From Takifugu bimaculatus (Eukaryota > Chordata > Actinopteri > Tetraodontiformes > Tetraodontidae), in NCBI GenBank assembly GCA_004026145.2, contig CP034975.1:20366191-20430190 (forward strand): a stretch of DNA of 64,000 nucleotides, in the 5' to 3' direction. Shown in pieces: positions 1 through 13,885 of this stretch. How positions within the stretch are numbered: the stretch's first letter is position 1; every line of letters begins with the position of its first letter. The position numbers and the translations under genes were made by a program. The notes under the pieces were generated by a model that was not told the DNA's origin, did no database searches, and worked only from the letters and a program-made list of their open reading frames with translations.

Positions 1-588
1 CCTGCGGACCGTTAGGTCTTCGCCAATGCTAGCAAGAGTTCTCTCATTCATTTCAAAGAGCGTCTGAAGCCTGTAATTGTGGTGAGCACGGTTCCACTCG
101 CAGATTTGGATTCTTCTGAGTTCTCTGAGCGGAGTGGGAGTTTCAAGAGCGTCTGTCAAACGCTGCCAATTGTGTTCGCTGGAACTCACAACCGAGCCTG
201 GGTAACTGCTGGGCTGGACCGAACGCCAAAGCCAAAACTAATAACACTTAATGAGCAAAAACTTTAGACAGACAACAAAACAGAGCAGTTCTTTTCCCAG
301 TCTGCTACATTCTCTATCAACTCTCACTTCCTCCTTTTTCCCCCCATTTTGTTTTATTTCAGGCCCCCTCGCTACATTTTAGCTCAATTTGCCATTTGCA
401 TGACTTTCTTTGCTTCTGATTTATGGCTTTAATGGCTCGCTGTCGTGCACTGTTAGAGTAGGCTTCAAGAGGAAGTTGTTAAACGCAAGTTCACGAGTAG
501 ACCTTTTAAAATTTTCTTCAATTCCTCAATGCAAAATTTTTAAAAAAGCAGACCTTCCTCTGCCAAAGAAGCCAGTTTGGTATGTTGT

Positions 589-591
<3 letters not shown>
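1..591. other. Non-coding sequence, nothing assigned
   Basis: I see no gene, repeat family or RNA gene here. Open frames are short, lack recognisable domains and show no convincing splice-bounded exon. The stretch leads into a compound microsatellite. Confidence 0.5.

Positions 592-660
<69 letters not shown>
592..660. repeat. Compound (TC)n-(CA)n microsatellite
   Basis: About 18 uninterrupted TC units run directly into about 12 CA units, followed by a decayed CA-rich edge. Open frames crossing it on both strands (runs of Ser-Leu and Thr-His, or Arg-Glu and Val-Cys) are artefacts of the repeat and not genes. Such dinucleotide tracts are very common in teleost genomes. Confidence 0.96.
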
Positions 661-661
<1 letters not shown>

Positions 662-3600
662 ACGGACGCAGACACACATGTTTTTGAAAGAACTTTCATT
701 GTCAAAACCCCAGCGACTCACCCTATCCTGAGTAAAACAACGAGTTTGGACCTTAAAACCAAGTCGTACCCCCCAGACCAGCCAAAACGAGGACATTTTG
801 CTAGTGAAAGACACACTCTGGTCCTCACTGTGTCACATAAAAACACATTAGAAAAATGCAATTTTATATAATTTAATTCAAGAATCCTAGGATGGTTTTA
901 TCAACACATGAATTCAAATGTATTAATAATGTAACATTTTAAAATTGATTCCCATCATGAAATGAATAACTTTTGCAAAGGTTTATTTTCAAATGCAATC
1001 TGTCTTTTTGCAGATGATGAAGAACGTCACCGGGTCCGTCATCATTTACAGTGTGATATAACCATCAGAGTCCATGTCCCCACGGGTCTCCGGCTCGGCC
1101 GTGTTTGTGACACCTGGGACGTCCCCTCTGATTCTGCAACCAATTGAACCACTTTGACTGATTCCTGTCTCTGTTTTCGTAGCCCTGGCCTCCTTTCGCC
1201 CCATTATTTGAAATGGAACCGGGTCTGTTGCCGTTAGTTCCTGCCAAATACCAGAATTTAATAAAACGAATTACATTATTTTAAAAGCGAGGTTGAGGTT
1301 AAGTAGGTTTTTAGTAGTTGCTCGGCAACAGCAGCCGCCATAGTGCCTCGAAAGCCAAAAAACAGAAGTAGGCAGGGGAGACGAAAGCTTCCTGTCAGTG
1401 AACGTGACACAAGGTGGAAATAATCCAAGTCTCGTGCGTAAGTGAAATAAAGTTAAGGGCAGATTGATGTACACCTTAGGGAAACATGAACCCCAACCCG
1501 TCCATACCCATTCATTCTAATATAATTTAAATACAGAAGCAGCACTTTTCATATCATTGTACATTTCTGGATCCAGGTTGCTGCTAATGATGCACAGTTT
1601 TTTACAAACTGCATTAAAATGTGTCAGGCAGCGACCAGTAAGTGTGTCCACATGGCGAGTGACCTCGTCCCACCGTCATCTTTCATTCTAATCCAGCCTC
1701 ACCTTCACTCTTATCCTCACTGTGCACCTCAGGGTTAGGTTTCTTGCTGCTGGAAGCTGGTGTTAATTTTCTAGCAGACATCCAGATTTCCCCATTGATT
1801 TTTACGTGTTTTTACGAGATAACTCACCCACGGGGTGGCTAAAGCGGGGGGATAAACCGCATGTGGGCTTCAGAGCAAGTGGAAGTTTGTTCATGGGTGT
1901 GCACACGCACATATGGAACATAATCCGGCAGGATAACGCAGTGTATTAAAGAGGATCCAGACCAACGACCACCCGTTGAGCAGGTGGAAATCTGAGCAGG
2001 CCACAATAAAGTTACAGTGGAAACCATTATTTCCAATAATGGCCACTCACCCTGTGGTTCAAACCCACTGGATGCTGGGTCTGGCCATTATCACATCATA
2101 CCTCTCTTTTATCAGGTGAAATATTAGATTGTCAAGTAAATGACAATTTTAACTGATGGCTAAATAGTCTATCACAGCACCTCAGATATTTCTCTCTTCT
2201 TTTTGTATTTCTGCTCTTGTTACATTATTTTTTAGAGTTGAAAATCAAATGTTCTATCGTATAAAAAAAGGGTTATTCGGACTCGCTTTTGATGCTAATT
2301 CCTGAAGAAAGTTACATTGGGCTGTCATCAAGAATTAAGTTGGTCTCCAACTCCAGCCAGCCTCTGACTAGTCCTATGATGGCACTTGACTTTAGGTTCA
2401 ACCCCTCTGTGTTTATTTCCTTCCCAGACGCTGTAAACAGGTGAGAGACGTCAGCATCCGCAGCCGGAGGAGACGCTGGAGTCAATGGTGTCGCCGAAAC
2501 CGGACCTCTGGGTAATGATGGGTAATCACCGCATTAACATGGTGTATTACATGATTCAGAGACGCCGGCGGAACGTGGTGATGAAACCCAGACCCGTACA
2601 GGGCCGACACGTAGACGCACACACCAAATATATACAAATGCCAGTCTAGACGCGTGTGCAAGCGTCCATATGTCCACCATAATGGACGGAACAAATGTAT
2701 AGGATTTGTTTGACCTCCGACCTCTGTGTTACTCTGACTCCGTGCGTCTACTGACTGGGCCTCCTCTTCCAGTAAACCCCATCCAGTTCCTTCCCGTAAC
2801 GGCTACTCTGTGTATACATGGTCTTCAAACCACAGAACGGCACGTGACGGAAAACGATGTAAAAAAAAAAAAAATGAAGATGAAGTGACTAGTCATCTAT
2901 TAACCGGGAAAAAATGACATGTGAAACATTTTGTCCAGGTCTTAAAATGCGATCGTTAGAAATGGTGAACATGCTGAATCAATTATCGCCGAGCATAGGT
3001 CTGCCATAAAAGAAAGCCGTGCCATAACTTCTGCTTTGTTGTGTTGCTAGGAAAGCAGCTAAAACGGCAGGATTTGTTTCATTGGCTCACCTGAAAATCG
3101 TCAGACATAAAAAAATAAAATAATAATAATAAAAACCCCATATCCAATCATTTTCTAATCTAGGGCGGTGGAGGTGGTCACGACCAGGCTGCGGTGTGAC
3201 CTCACAGGCTGGGTCGTTAGTTAGCAGCGTGGCTATTGGCTGGCTGTCGCAGCAGCGGACGGTTATGGCTCCTGCTAAATCTCCAGGGAAGGCTGGAACA
3301 GTGCAGAACAACAATAGAGCCGATGCTGTGTTTAGTCTGCGTCTGCAGGGGCTTACAGCAGATTCTGCACTTTGAAACAAGAGCCCGGCTCTCGACCAAA
3401 GACTTTAAGACTCTCTTGCAGCAAGCTTATTACATCTTCGTTTACTTTTCATCTGGGTCCAAGGCACACACAAACACACACACCAACACACCCAGACCAA
3501 AACCAGAAGCACAGATGATATAGTGCTTCCTAATCTTTGCTGGCCATCTCCTGAAGCTGCTCCACTGCTCTTAGACACTGTACAAAAATGATCAGGGGAG

Positions 3601-4910
3601 AGAGGAAGGAGCGTGATTTTTTTTTATTATTATGAAGACACTTCCCAGCATTATCCAGATTTACTTTGGCTCTCATTAGAATAAAAAAGGAGATGCGTCC
3701 ATCTGTGACTTGACTGGCCTGATTGCAAAAGGACTTTGGGAAGCATCTTTCTGGTGGAAACTATCGTCCTCTAGTGAGGACACAAGACATTTGGACATTT
3801 GTTTGTTGAATCACAGTCACATTATCTTAATTTTTCTATGCCAGCAAAACTAATAGGGAAAACAACAATTGAAGGGAATTCTATATGTTTTATTAACTTT
3901 TTTATTAACTCAACAGTTTGACATTTTACTCTACATATTGCTCTGTGTCTGCACATTTTATCTACTTAAATCAGACATTTTGACCTTGATATTTTCCTTC
4001 TTTAAAGAAAAGATTAAGCTGGCCAATATATTTAACCTTCCACCAGGGGGCAGTCAAATGTTTAGCTATGCACTATAATCTCTTTTGCTATAAAGATCGA
4101 CAGGTTAGTCGACCGTGTTAGATTTAAAACACACTTTCACAGACTCAACTTTTTATTCTTGTCTCTGTCAGACATCTTCTGGTTTCTGTGGCCAGAAGGA
4201 GACTTGTTCAAATAAATATCAACATCATCCAGATTCAGTAGAGTTTCAGAAAACGTAAGTGATGCACTGGTGTAGAATCAGCATATCAATCACGACCCTC
4301 CCTGGGTAACAGGCTTCCCCTCCCTCCAGTCTCCCATTCACAACAATGGGAGGAACCTGGAAGTCCAGGTTCTGTTGGAGTTGTGGTGGAAAGGTTCTGC
4401 TAAAGCAGAGCTAGAGGGGAGGGGGACATGGGTACTGATATATCACTGCTGACCTTAGAATTGTGGCATGCGTCGTTCCTATCATTGCTTTGTATGTGAT
4501 CCTTACTATCGCAGTATTTTCCAATATATGTTTTTTTTTAATAAAAGTGTTTGTGCTTGTATAGCTTCTAGATTGTTCATTAAAAAGTAGCAGTACCATG
4601 GAAATGACTTTGCTGGGGTGAAGAAGCACGTGAATAAAATCAATGTCTAAAAATAGCAGAAAAGATGTAAGCAGGGAGACAGGCAGGCTGGGGGGAGGGC
4701 CAAAGCAGAGAAGAGGGGAAAGACCAGCCGCAAGAAGGAAACCTCCAGTAAGTGCGTCAGTCCGGAACGGTGGCACCTTTGGACCATCCGGTTTTCCACT
4801 ACACAAACACACATAGACACACTTGTGTTTGGACCTTGTGTGTGTTTGTCATGCGGAGCTAAACTGGCCGTGTGCAGGGCTGAGGGCGTGGGCCTGAGAT
4901 GGGGTGGAAA
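661..4910. other. Non-coding, mostly unique sequence
   Basis: No gene is supported. A splice-like AG sits before an ATG near 1013 and an AATAAA lies at 1260, but the frame between them is too short and unrecognised to call. A CpG-bearing patch at about 2428-2650 holds a 54-codon open frame and a 13-nt interval with good splice consensus on both sides (see findings). A poly-A tract lies near 2862. The rest is mixed AT-rich sequence with no repeat family I can name. Confidence 0.45.
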
Positions 4911-4936
4911 TGTGTGTGTGTGTGTGTGTGTGTGTG
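4911..4936. repeat. (TG)13 microsatellite
   Basis: Thirteen uninterrupted TG units are followed by degenerate TGTGTGA and GTGTGCGAG copies on the right side, a typical decaying edge. Confidence 0.93.
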
Positions 4937-7290
4937 AGGGTGTGTGAAGGCGTGTGCGAGGGTGCGGTACATAGGAGCGTGTGTTTATGTTCTGGTGGCG
5001 AAACAGCAGCCGCCTGTGAGCAAACAGGAGCGTGTCAATGCTAGGTGAGGTGACGCTTATGTCACTGCAAATTTTCCAAAATCTTTCTCTGTTTGTCTGT
5101 GTGTTCTGTTTGGATTTGCAGCGTCATTTTAGGCCTTGCTCTCCTCTTTATGTATAACCAATCAGATGGAGCTTAGATGCATGCTACTGTACTAGCAGCT
5201 GATGCTAAAGCAGGTAGTGATGGATATAGTCAACACAATGAGAGACACTTAACTATATTAAGTAACCTGACAGTATCAAATGTTGATTATTTCATACCCT
5301 TGTTTTTAAAATTAATCTAAAATGAACAAAAATACATCTGAATGTATGTAGTATTAGAGTAGCACAGCACACCTCCTTTGTTATTCTGGCCTGACACCCA
5401 GAATCAGCTCCAGGCAATGCTGTCAGTACAATGTACAGTACAGTCAATGAGCCCATTTATTTTTTGCTCCCAAATAACTGCGTTTACATGCTTCAAGGCA
5501 GGAACTTGTAAATTAAAGAAAAGGACAGAGAATGGCAACTAAGAGAAATGCATTTGGTGCAAAGTGTTCCCCAAAACCCAAAAAAATATATGGTTAGTTT
5601 ATTCTTTACAATCCAAGAAACAGCACCAGGTCACTACCTAGTGTCACCTGCGTGAACTCGCAGCGATCGTATATCACTCAGCATGTAGCTGTGTGTGCCC
5701 GCTGCTAATTATCTGTGTAAACCCGTGCAGGCCAGTGCTGCTGCGCTTTATAGGCTGTATTAGTTATGCTAAAATGACGCTGAGCGCAGCAGGACAACTG
5801 GAATGGCTAGTTATAAAACAGCTGACACTTTGCCCGTGTGTTTGTGGCGATGTGAGGTTAGCTAGAGAGCGATGCCACGCGAGCGTCTCGGCTCACAACA
5901 GTCACCAAAAAATATTTTAGGTGAGAAACTTGTATAAGATTTATAAAACTGGCAGTTTAACTCATCATTTCCTTTAAATTTAACTACAAATACAATTGTA
6001 GAACATGCGAGAGTTGGATGTTTTTTTAATGAAGAATTTAAAGAATATGAATAAGTGTGATGATAACTGCCTACAGACACAAAAAAAACCATCATCCAGC
6101 ACTGGATATGTACTAAACACAGAGATGTGTGCTGTAACTAGTTATGATGGTGTCTCACAGCTTTATATCTATTCCACCCTAGATGATTTATTTTCTTATG
6201 ATCAGTCAGTGTTTCAGATTGTTTTTTCCATTACCCACATGGAGAGAAGCTTAAAGTCTCTTATATAATGAGATATATTTCCGACTGGTTTGATACAGAG
6301 CAGAGGAGAGGTCAGATGGACATCTGCTGAGCACCAGAGCAGAGCATGGCCGCCGCGTCAGACACGCTCAGCCCGCTGAGGAGCTCTGGCAGCAGCCCGG
6401 CTGAGCTGCTGCTGCCTCTCGGGCTGTGACAGAACAACACAAGCGCTCCCTCACATGTAAATCATGTTATAACTCTGAAGCACGAAGGTCCAGTCTATAA
6501 GAATATTCTGGAAATATTTCTGTGATTAAGAAGAACCCGCTCAGTCTAGTCAGAACTGAGTTTTTGGTCTTTTCAAATTAGATCATCTGCTCTGCCATTT
6601 TGCAGTTAAACAACAACATTGTAAATTTCAGTGCTCTTTTTGAAATGCCTCCACAGCAACAGTCTTCTAAACTTGAATCATTTGTGGTTGCGGTTGTAGC
6701 CAAACAGTTTTGTTTCCTAAGACACTGTAAGGGACAAGGTTCCCAAGGTTTTTCCAATTCTTTTACTCTGCTGACAGCTACAGATACATCAATAATTTGG
6801 TGCTGCCTCTGGGCAAAAGCAGCCTGACCGTCACAGGACTACACAACAAACAACCGGAGGTCAATTTAGAGCCACAATTTCACCTTTGAACTATGTGAGG
6901 AAGTCAAGAATGCTCATATAAAACATCCAAACTCGCATATCAACTCGGGGTTCCACCCTCATGGATTTTGCTCACTGAAATTCTGCTGCTCCTCCCACAA
7001 ATACCTCATATCAAGCCACGAAATGAAACAAGATTTAACAACGAGTCAAAGATTCAGCCCGAGGGGACATAGTTGTCCGACTGTCAGCAGCAGCAGCAAG
7101 ATGTCCGTCTGTCTGCCACTCTGTCAAATAAATCTTTACAACACAACTTACTGGCACATGCTTGGGGTGTGGATGGATGTTCCACCTCTGGGTGCACAGA
7201 TGTTCGTGTGTCTGTGTGTGTTCATGTAAGAACCAGTTCATAATTGAGGCCGTATAAACCTGCGTCTGTCAGGAACATGTAATTGGTCAC
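4937..7290. other. Non-coding, mostly unique sequence
   Basis: No gene or named repeat is supported. A small GC-rich island at about 6330-6430 inside AT-rich sequence contains a 27-codon frame starting ATGGCCGCCGCG (see findings). No splice-bounded exon or domain is recognisable. Confidence 0.45.
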
Positions 7291-7312
7291 CTGTGTGTGT
7301 GTATGTGTGCGT

Positions 7313-7362
<50 letters not shown>
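7291..7362. repeat. (TG)n microsatellite
   Basis: An interrupted left part (GTGTATGTGTGCGTACGTGT) runs into about 22 pure TG units ending at 7362. The - strand frame through it (Thr-His runs) is an artefact. Confidence 0.95.
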
Positions 7363-7363
<1 letters not shown>

Positions 7364-8301
7364 GATACTGACAGTATTATTAGGCCGGGGATGCTGACGG
7401 ATGTACAGGCAGGAGGTGCTGAAAGATTTGGGGGTCTTTTCTGAGGTCTTTTCTGCTCATGTAGCAACAAGACTACAAACACAGCAGCTACTTCATTTGT
7501 CAGCTAACTTGAGCTTATGACCTGCAACAGACAAAAATGGTTATAAAAGAAAACTGGAGGAATATAAAACAAAATCTGCATCAGAAAAATAAAGCTTCTT
7601 CTGATTCTTTCAGCATAGGTTTGAAAACAGGCAAATGTGGATAAAATTGAAAAAGGACAAAACTGTGCAAGAAACGTCACACAATATTGGATGTAAATAT
7701 TGGACAACAACCTCTGAATCCAAATCCCGTCATTATTTTTTGCACAATGTTGCTTAAAAACACCCAGCACAGATTCACAGATGATGACAGAAACTTCCTT
7801 ATGGTAATAACAATCAATAAAATGGAAAATTCTTTCCAACTGGACAATTGATAATACTTTTCTTTGCCAGCCCATTAAAAGGCTGGAAAATATGGTCCAT
7901 ATGCAATTTCCACCCTTCATTTTGTAACATCAGTTAATTAATGTAACCAGATTACACCCAGAACAACCCATAAACACATGTAACAATTAGTAACTGACCA
8001 ATCAGTCACATCTTTTCCTCCCAAATTAGAATGTCCTAAATTAAGTCAAGTTAAGTCTTAAATTACACTACAATTAATAACAGAGAATTTGTGCTTATTT
8101 CGTCAGAATTGAAATTTAAATTAAAAAAACAGAAAAAAAGGAAATTGATTATTCTGGAATTAAGTTTAAATGAAAAGAAAAGCAACAAATTATTGTTAAA
8201 GTATAAAAATGACATTTTCAACAGCAGTTAAATGAGATCAAAATGATTTTAGATGGATTAATCACATGCAGTAACCTACACATTAAATGTAGGTATCAAA
8301 A
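7363..8301. other. Non-coding AT-rich sequence
   Basis: Nothing is recognisable as a gene. A 138-codon - strand open frame (7504-7920) has no known domain and sits in AT-rich sequence, so I treat it as chance. Confidence 0.45.
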
Positions 8302-8336
8302 GTGTGTGTGTGTGTGTGTGTGTGAGTGAGTGAGAG
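8302..8336. repeat. (GT)n-(GAGT)n microsatellite
   Basis: About 11 GT units pass into GAGTGAGTGAGA, a short compound simple repeat. Confidence 0.9.
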
Positions 8337-11300
8337 ATGAGGAGGGGGTGGAGTGGCTGCTGGCAACTTGTCTGAATCATTTCCATTATCCCTGCTGCTG
8401 CAGGCCTAATGTGTCTTTATGGGGGACGCGTGGCGTCCCACAGGACAAATTAAGCCTGCAGGTCGCTACAATTTGGGAATAAAAGTGACCATTCAAAGAG
8501 CAGATTGTTCCAATTAGTTTAACTCTGAAGCAGAAAGAGCACATCTGAAATCCTACCGTTGAATCCAGACGAAGCAAACGTGTTCACGCAGCCACAACCG
8601 TGTCTCGTATTTACGTGCGCTTGTTTAGAGGCACGTTCCCCCTCAAAGATAAACAGTGAACAGCGACGGCAGCCCACCCCCGCCGAACACTAATTGTGTG
8701 TGTCGTACCGCTTATAAAGAAGCAGTTCACCCATTCATGTGGAGCTGTTACCGCGTTGGTCGGGACCCTTGTGAAAATGTTATGGTAGCGGCCTCGTGGA
8801 TTAGGTGTCAGTTGTGGGGGTGTGCAGCTACTGGGGGGCAGGAGGGCTGCTGCTGACTGGACTCGGTGGGACCAATGTGCCAGCGTTGCTGGGATAAAGA
8901 AGCTGCAAACTGGAACTTTGGAAAGCCCACCTGAATGAATAAAAGATTGAATATGCATTTTATTTTAGAAACAGATGAACAGAGATGTGTCTGTACGCGC
9001 GGAGCCGCATGGTGGAGATATGCTGTCAGAAATCCGCCCGCTCACCTCTGTGGCTGCGTAACACCCCGGAGGGAAAGCCTGAATGAAGCAGCCAGACTAT
9101 CAGACTCCAGGAGCTCCAGGACACCCCCCCTCCTCCCCACCCTGCAACCAACCCCCCCATCATCCCCCCCGCACGAGTCAAAGGGCCCTTCTTCTCTGTG
9201 CCAGCTGACTACAGGAGGAACGAGAGGAGAGCGCGGGGCAGAGGGCTGAGTGATCGGAGGGGCCCTTTGAATTATCACCAGGGTTTTAGGGTTCATTCAT
9301 TTAGCGTTCAATAATTTAACCAAATCACTTAGTAAGTGATGCGTATCGGTTATTGGTAAAGATCTGGTGTAAGTCAGTGTAACACCACTTGGGGTTAAAA
9401 TGTTACGAGGGACGCACGGTGGCTCCTGAGGTTCGCTACATGCTAAGTTGTCTCCTACGATGCTGCTTCAGGGAACTATGGAAACGTACCTTTGCAGGCC
9501 GATTCAAGCGTCCTCTAATCATCAAATGCTTCCAATTTAATCACCTCCAAAACAGTTTGACTAGTTCATGCAGGTGTTATTTTGAGGCTAAAGTGTTTAA
9601 GCTTTCAGCAGTTGTATTTTGTTTTTAGAAATCAGGAATTGTCTTCAATCAGCTGCATTACAATATTTGAATTATTTTAAAAAAAAAATTGATTCATACA
9701 AAATGATACACACACATGTTGATTGTCTGGTCAGTGTTACCAACACATGCATGTGTAAAATCCTAACAGGCACGCTGAGCCATGAACAGTGCGTTCACTT
9801 GCTGGCAGGACCTTCTGTACACACACTTTTCTGGGGTCCTGCCCTCTCCATAGGTTTCCTCCCCCCACGGGCTGGAACGTGTCCGCGCAGCACACTGCGC
9901 CTTCAGAGCCCCTCGCTGAACAAGCGGCACCATTTCTAATAAGCCAGAAAAATAAATACGGAAAGTCAAATTAGACTGACTCATATTGCATCGCGTGTTA
10001 AATTGTCACACCAAAACAAGGCCCTCACACTGACTACCTGTGTTATGATTAATGGTCCGGGATGAAAATCCGCTCGTTGACTCGTTGGGCATTTTGGATC
10101 ACCTTTCCTAAACGACACACAATTAAAATGAAGTCAAATGAGAAAAGCAGCAAAGAGAAACATTTCATTTGGAGCAGGATGCGTGAGGTGCCAGGCGAGA
10201 TGTTGGAAGCCGTGAACAGGATGCATCGGGGATGTTTCAGCGCTGCTCCTGATGGAGTCGCTGGCAGCCCTTTAGACGTGCGGCCAGCACGCGCAAACAC
10301 AAATACAGAGAAGCGTCACATTCAGCTTCTGGAGGGGCAGGCGTCCATCACTCCCAGCTCCTTTCGGGCTCTGGCAAATTAGCAGGAATTTGTTGGGGAG
10401 GGTCGATTGTTTTTTCTTTAAACGGGGGCTTGTTTTTGCTGGGAAAGTCGCTCCCCTCCATGAATATTGTGCAAATGGGGGTGAATGGAGGCCTTCATGA
10501 GCTACGAGGTGGCTGCGGTCATCACCGCCACGCTGCCAGCCACGTGTCCTTCTCCGATGCTCACATGCCGGTTTGGTCGGCTTTAAGCTGCAGATAACCG
10601 ACTCAGTCGAGCCAGATCTAGCTCTGATACTGCCTGTGTGGGTTCTGTCTGAAAAAGCCCAAAATGCAGACATTAGTTTGACAACAGACTTTAAATTACC
10701 TGTAGTTGTCAAGAGAAATGTCATCTTTAGGTGCTGTAGAAGTGTGTGGGCCCATCCAGCCAGCAGCGAGGAGAGGCAGACGACTTTTCCACAGTAGTCA
10801 GCAGCACCTGGGCTAGCTCAGAGCAGAAGTAATGGCAGCAATTCCAGTCACCCAGCTTACTTTGTGGTTCATTAGTCTCCGACACCATTGTTGTTTTAAG
10901 TGCAAAATTTCTCTAAGGAACGCTTACACTTACTGCTCATCAGTCTGCGGAGCTCTGCACATTCCGCACAGTCACTTCATCATAGACGTTCAACCTGCTG
11001 CTCCCAACTCTCCAAATCCATCATGCAGATTTTAGAAGCAGCTCAAGGAGGCTACATTTTCAAGAACAAAATAGTGCGGATTGCCATATAAACTGATTTA
11101 TTGGTGTTTTACAAAAGTTAAATTTACCCACAGTGTTCAGTACAGTATGCAGAATGGTGTGCTGCTAACTGTACAGGTGCACAGCGCTAACAGACTAGCT
11201 TAAAAGTTGGAGATGGAACTGCAAACATGTTGTCAAGACGCCCACAGTTTCGATCGTTGTTGGTAAGAAACGCCTGACAATTACCGTCAACTGTTGGTAC

Positions 11301-13885
11301 CAAAACTTTATCCATTGTGAAAACCACAAACTCAAATCTTCTGAAAGACCTGCTAACAACACAACAGTCCGCAGCTAGCAGAAGTGCATGGTGGCAACAA
11401 GGCCGTGGGCCCCTTGGACACGATGAAAGAAGCGGACATTTTTAGAGACAAAAACATTCGATGGAGGCAACAGGAAAGTTTTGGCTAATGTGTGGAATAA
11501 TAAAGTCCAGTTAATAGTATAAGGAGTAATAACATGCATAAATAAAACCTTTCAGAGCAGTCACCCTGATGTGCCCTCTGAAGTGAAGAGCTGCATCTCG
11601 AGATCATTGTTTTTCTCTCTTGGAAGAGAAGCTTTGCTTGTGAATGAGCTCTGGCCATAAATTAGGATTTTAACGCCATCAAAAAGCCATGAAAGTCACT
11701 GCCCAGGCACGCGGCAGCCTCCTTGAGCCCTCGGCTCTCTTCTCTTTCACCTTAAACAAACAGAACATGGCCAGCCGTCGGTGTCACGCGTTGCCAGTAG
11801 CCATCACCTCGATGGGAGCCAGCGCTCCACCACCAGTCTGGTGTTGAATTCCACCAATAGGGAAAGTTAACCTGCTCCCTTTGCCAAAAATGTCCGTGGA
11901 GTGCAAATGTTTATTTAAAAAGTTATGTTTGAATATTGATTTAATTTCATTTTCCCTCTCCCTCTCCCGCCTGTTCTTGGCTGAGGTAGCATGCCTGTCC
12001 ATCACCAGGTTCTCCTTCTGGACCCAGGCGTGTTGTCTATCTCATAAAAGCTGCTACTATAGTATAAAATAGCCACGTGCCCTGATGTGTCCTCCTTTTC
12101 CTCTCTAAGCACCCCAGGCTTCCATTGAGGATGTCTGCCTGCGTAAATTGGAGTATATGTGGCGCAGAGCTCCTATCCAAGAAAAATATGTCAGGGGCCT
12201 CACCTCTTATAAGAGTCTGGACTGAGAAGATCTCACCCACTGGTAAGAATAATAGAACAGTTAACTTTATTACCTGATATATCCTGTTGCCCACTTTCTC
12301 CAGCCCTGTATTTGTCTTCAATTAGCCCTAAATAGTTTATGTTCAGTATAGGGAGCCGAGCTGACATCCTCTCCTCTCTGTTATCTCTCGGTCTTTCCGC
12401 TGACCTTCCGCAGCACCTGAAGGAGCTCACTGGAGTCTAAGCTCACTGGACCTGATGACATGAACCCTGAGTCACACTTTGCTACTCATTATTCACACAT
12501 TCCCCACAAGAACAGACGCCACGCCTATTTTGGATATCTCCTAAGGGGTGGAGGTCAAGCAGGACTGGAAAGAGAAGGCAGGGAAGCCCAGATCATCACC
12601 TTCAGAGTGAATGCCTCCAGCTCCTTCAGGAGGTTAGCATTTTGGCGATGGAATCCACTGGTTCTGCCCCAGGGTCTCCTCTCAACTCAACACCTACAGC
12701 ATCTCAGCTCCAGACCTGCAGCTCCAGACCTCAGGTTAGGGTCAAAAGGAGGGCTAACTTGAAAACCTGGCTCCACCTTCACCTGTTACTCCAGACAAAA
12801 TGCAGCAAAATGCATGCATCAATGCCCTTTTTATTACTTGCATATATGTACAATTATGGGGTTTCTATTCCAGCAAATAACAGTGAAATAAACGCATTAT
12901 ACTTTTAAAAAGGGGCGTCCGCCTAACAACACAAATATGTTTTTCCAGCCACCACACATTATCTCCACATCTCTTTTAAAAATCATTTTCAAAGTTTTTC
13001 ATTTGCGATCAGGCTACTGCTTGAATCTGATTAAAAACCTTGTTTTTGGCATTAATGCGCAACACTTATTTCAGCGCTAGCTAATGACGGCAGTAATTAC
13101 GGCAGCAGAAATTGCCGCGGGAGTCGCCACGATTTGCCTTCTCATTTTCCCCAACATTTACAGTGAAAAACTGTGAGAATCTCCTGCAGCGCAGCTCTCA
13201 TGAAGCCCAGCACTGAGGGTAATACTAAAGACAAGAAGCTATAATGGAGGGACCTGGGTGAAGATACTGGAAGAAGAAAAACTGGAAAATACTGGCAGTA
13301 GAAAGACACAACTGAAGTAGCAATGCTGTCCTTCACCCCCACAAAAAAGAAAAAGACCCAGTAAAAAAAAAACATAAACAGGAAGTTAGAAGATGTTTTA
13401 AGTATAAACACCAAATCTGTCAGTGCTTATTTGCTGATGGGCAGATAAGAAAGAGTAAAGTTGAAAAAAAAGTAAAGTGGTTGGAGTTGGACATGCGGAA
13501 TGAGATGCGGCTCATTGCCTTGGAATCAGATAGCAGCCGGCCACTGAGGGGAGAATTAGGCAGCAATTATGTGTTAGCAAACAGTGGCTGCTTGGAGCTG
13601 GCACACTGCTGCTCTTTAGAAACATCTGATAATAACACAAATGCACAGTAAAGCTTTAATACCATTATAATGACAATGAGCTGTGAATGCACCTACTCAG
13701 ACTCACCACAGGTTCAACTATTACAGGACAGAAACTCTGGACAGAACCTGAGTAAAGTCTGGAAAACTGAGGCCAAATTTGTCGGCTATCTGGTTAGCTG
13801 CTCGAAAACATTACTGAGCCCACAAGTGCAGTTTTCTTTTATGAAGCTTTACTTGTCTTTCCAGAAACCTGCAGCTAGACCCATG
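8337..13885. other. Non-coding sequence with C-rich and CNE-like patches
   Basis: No gene is supported. A strongly C-rich strand segment occurs at 9121-9172. Segments at about 8380-8580 and 13010-13140 are complex, contain homeodomain-type cores (CAATTAG, TAATTA) and lack simple repeats, so they could be conserved non-coding elements. That cannot be shown from one sequence. Several open frames of 60-150 codons around 9-13 kb overlap on opposite strands and show no domain. Confidence 0.4.

Noticed and set aside
410..871. 153-codon + frame and 98-codon - frame across the TC/CA tract
   Set aside because: Both derive most of their length from the dinucleotide repeat and have no domain.
1013..1265. 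Possible terminal exon (TTTTTGCAG before ATGATGAAG, AATAAA at 1260)
   Set aside because: The frame after the ATG is only 15 codons, other frames are unrecognised, and nothing upstream connects to it.
7504..7920. 138-codon - strand frame
   Set aside because: AT-rich, no domain, no start or splice context.
10272..10724. 150-codon - strand frame
   Set aside because: Overlaps a + frame of similar quality; no domain or conservation evidence.
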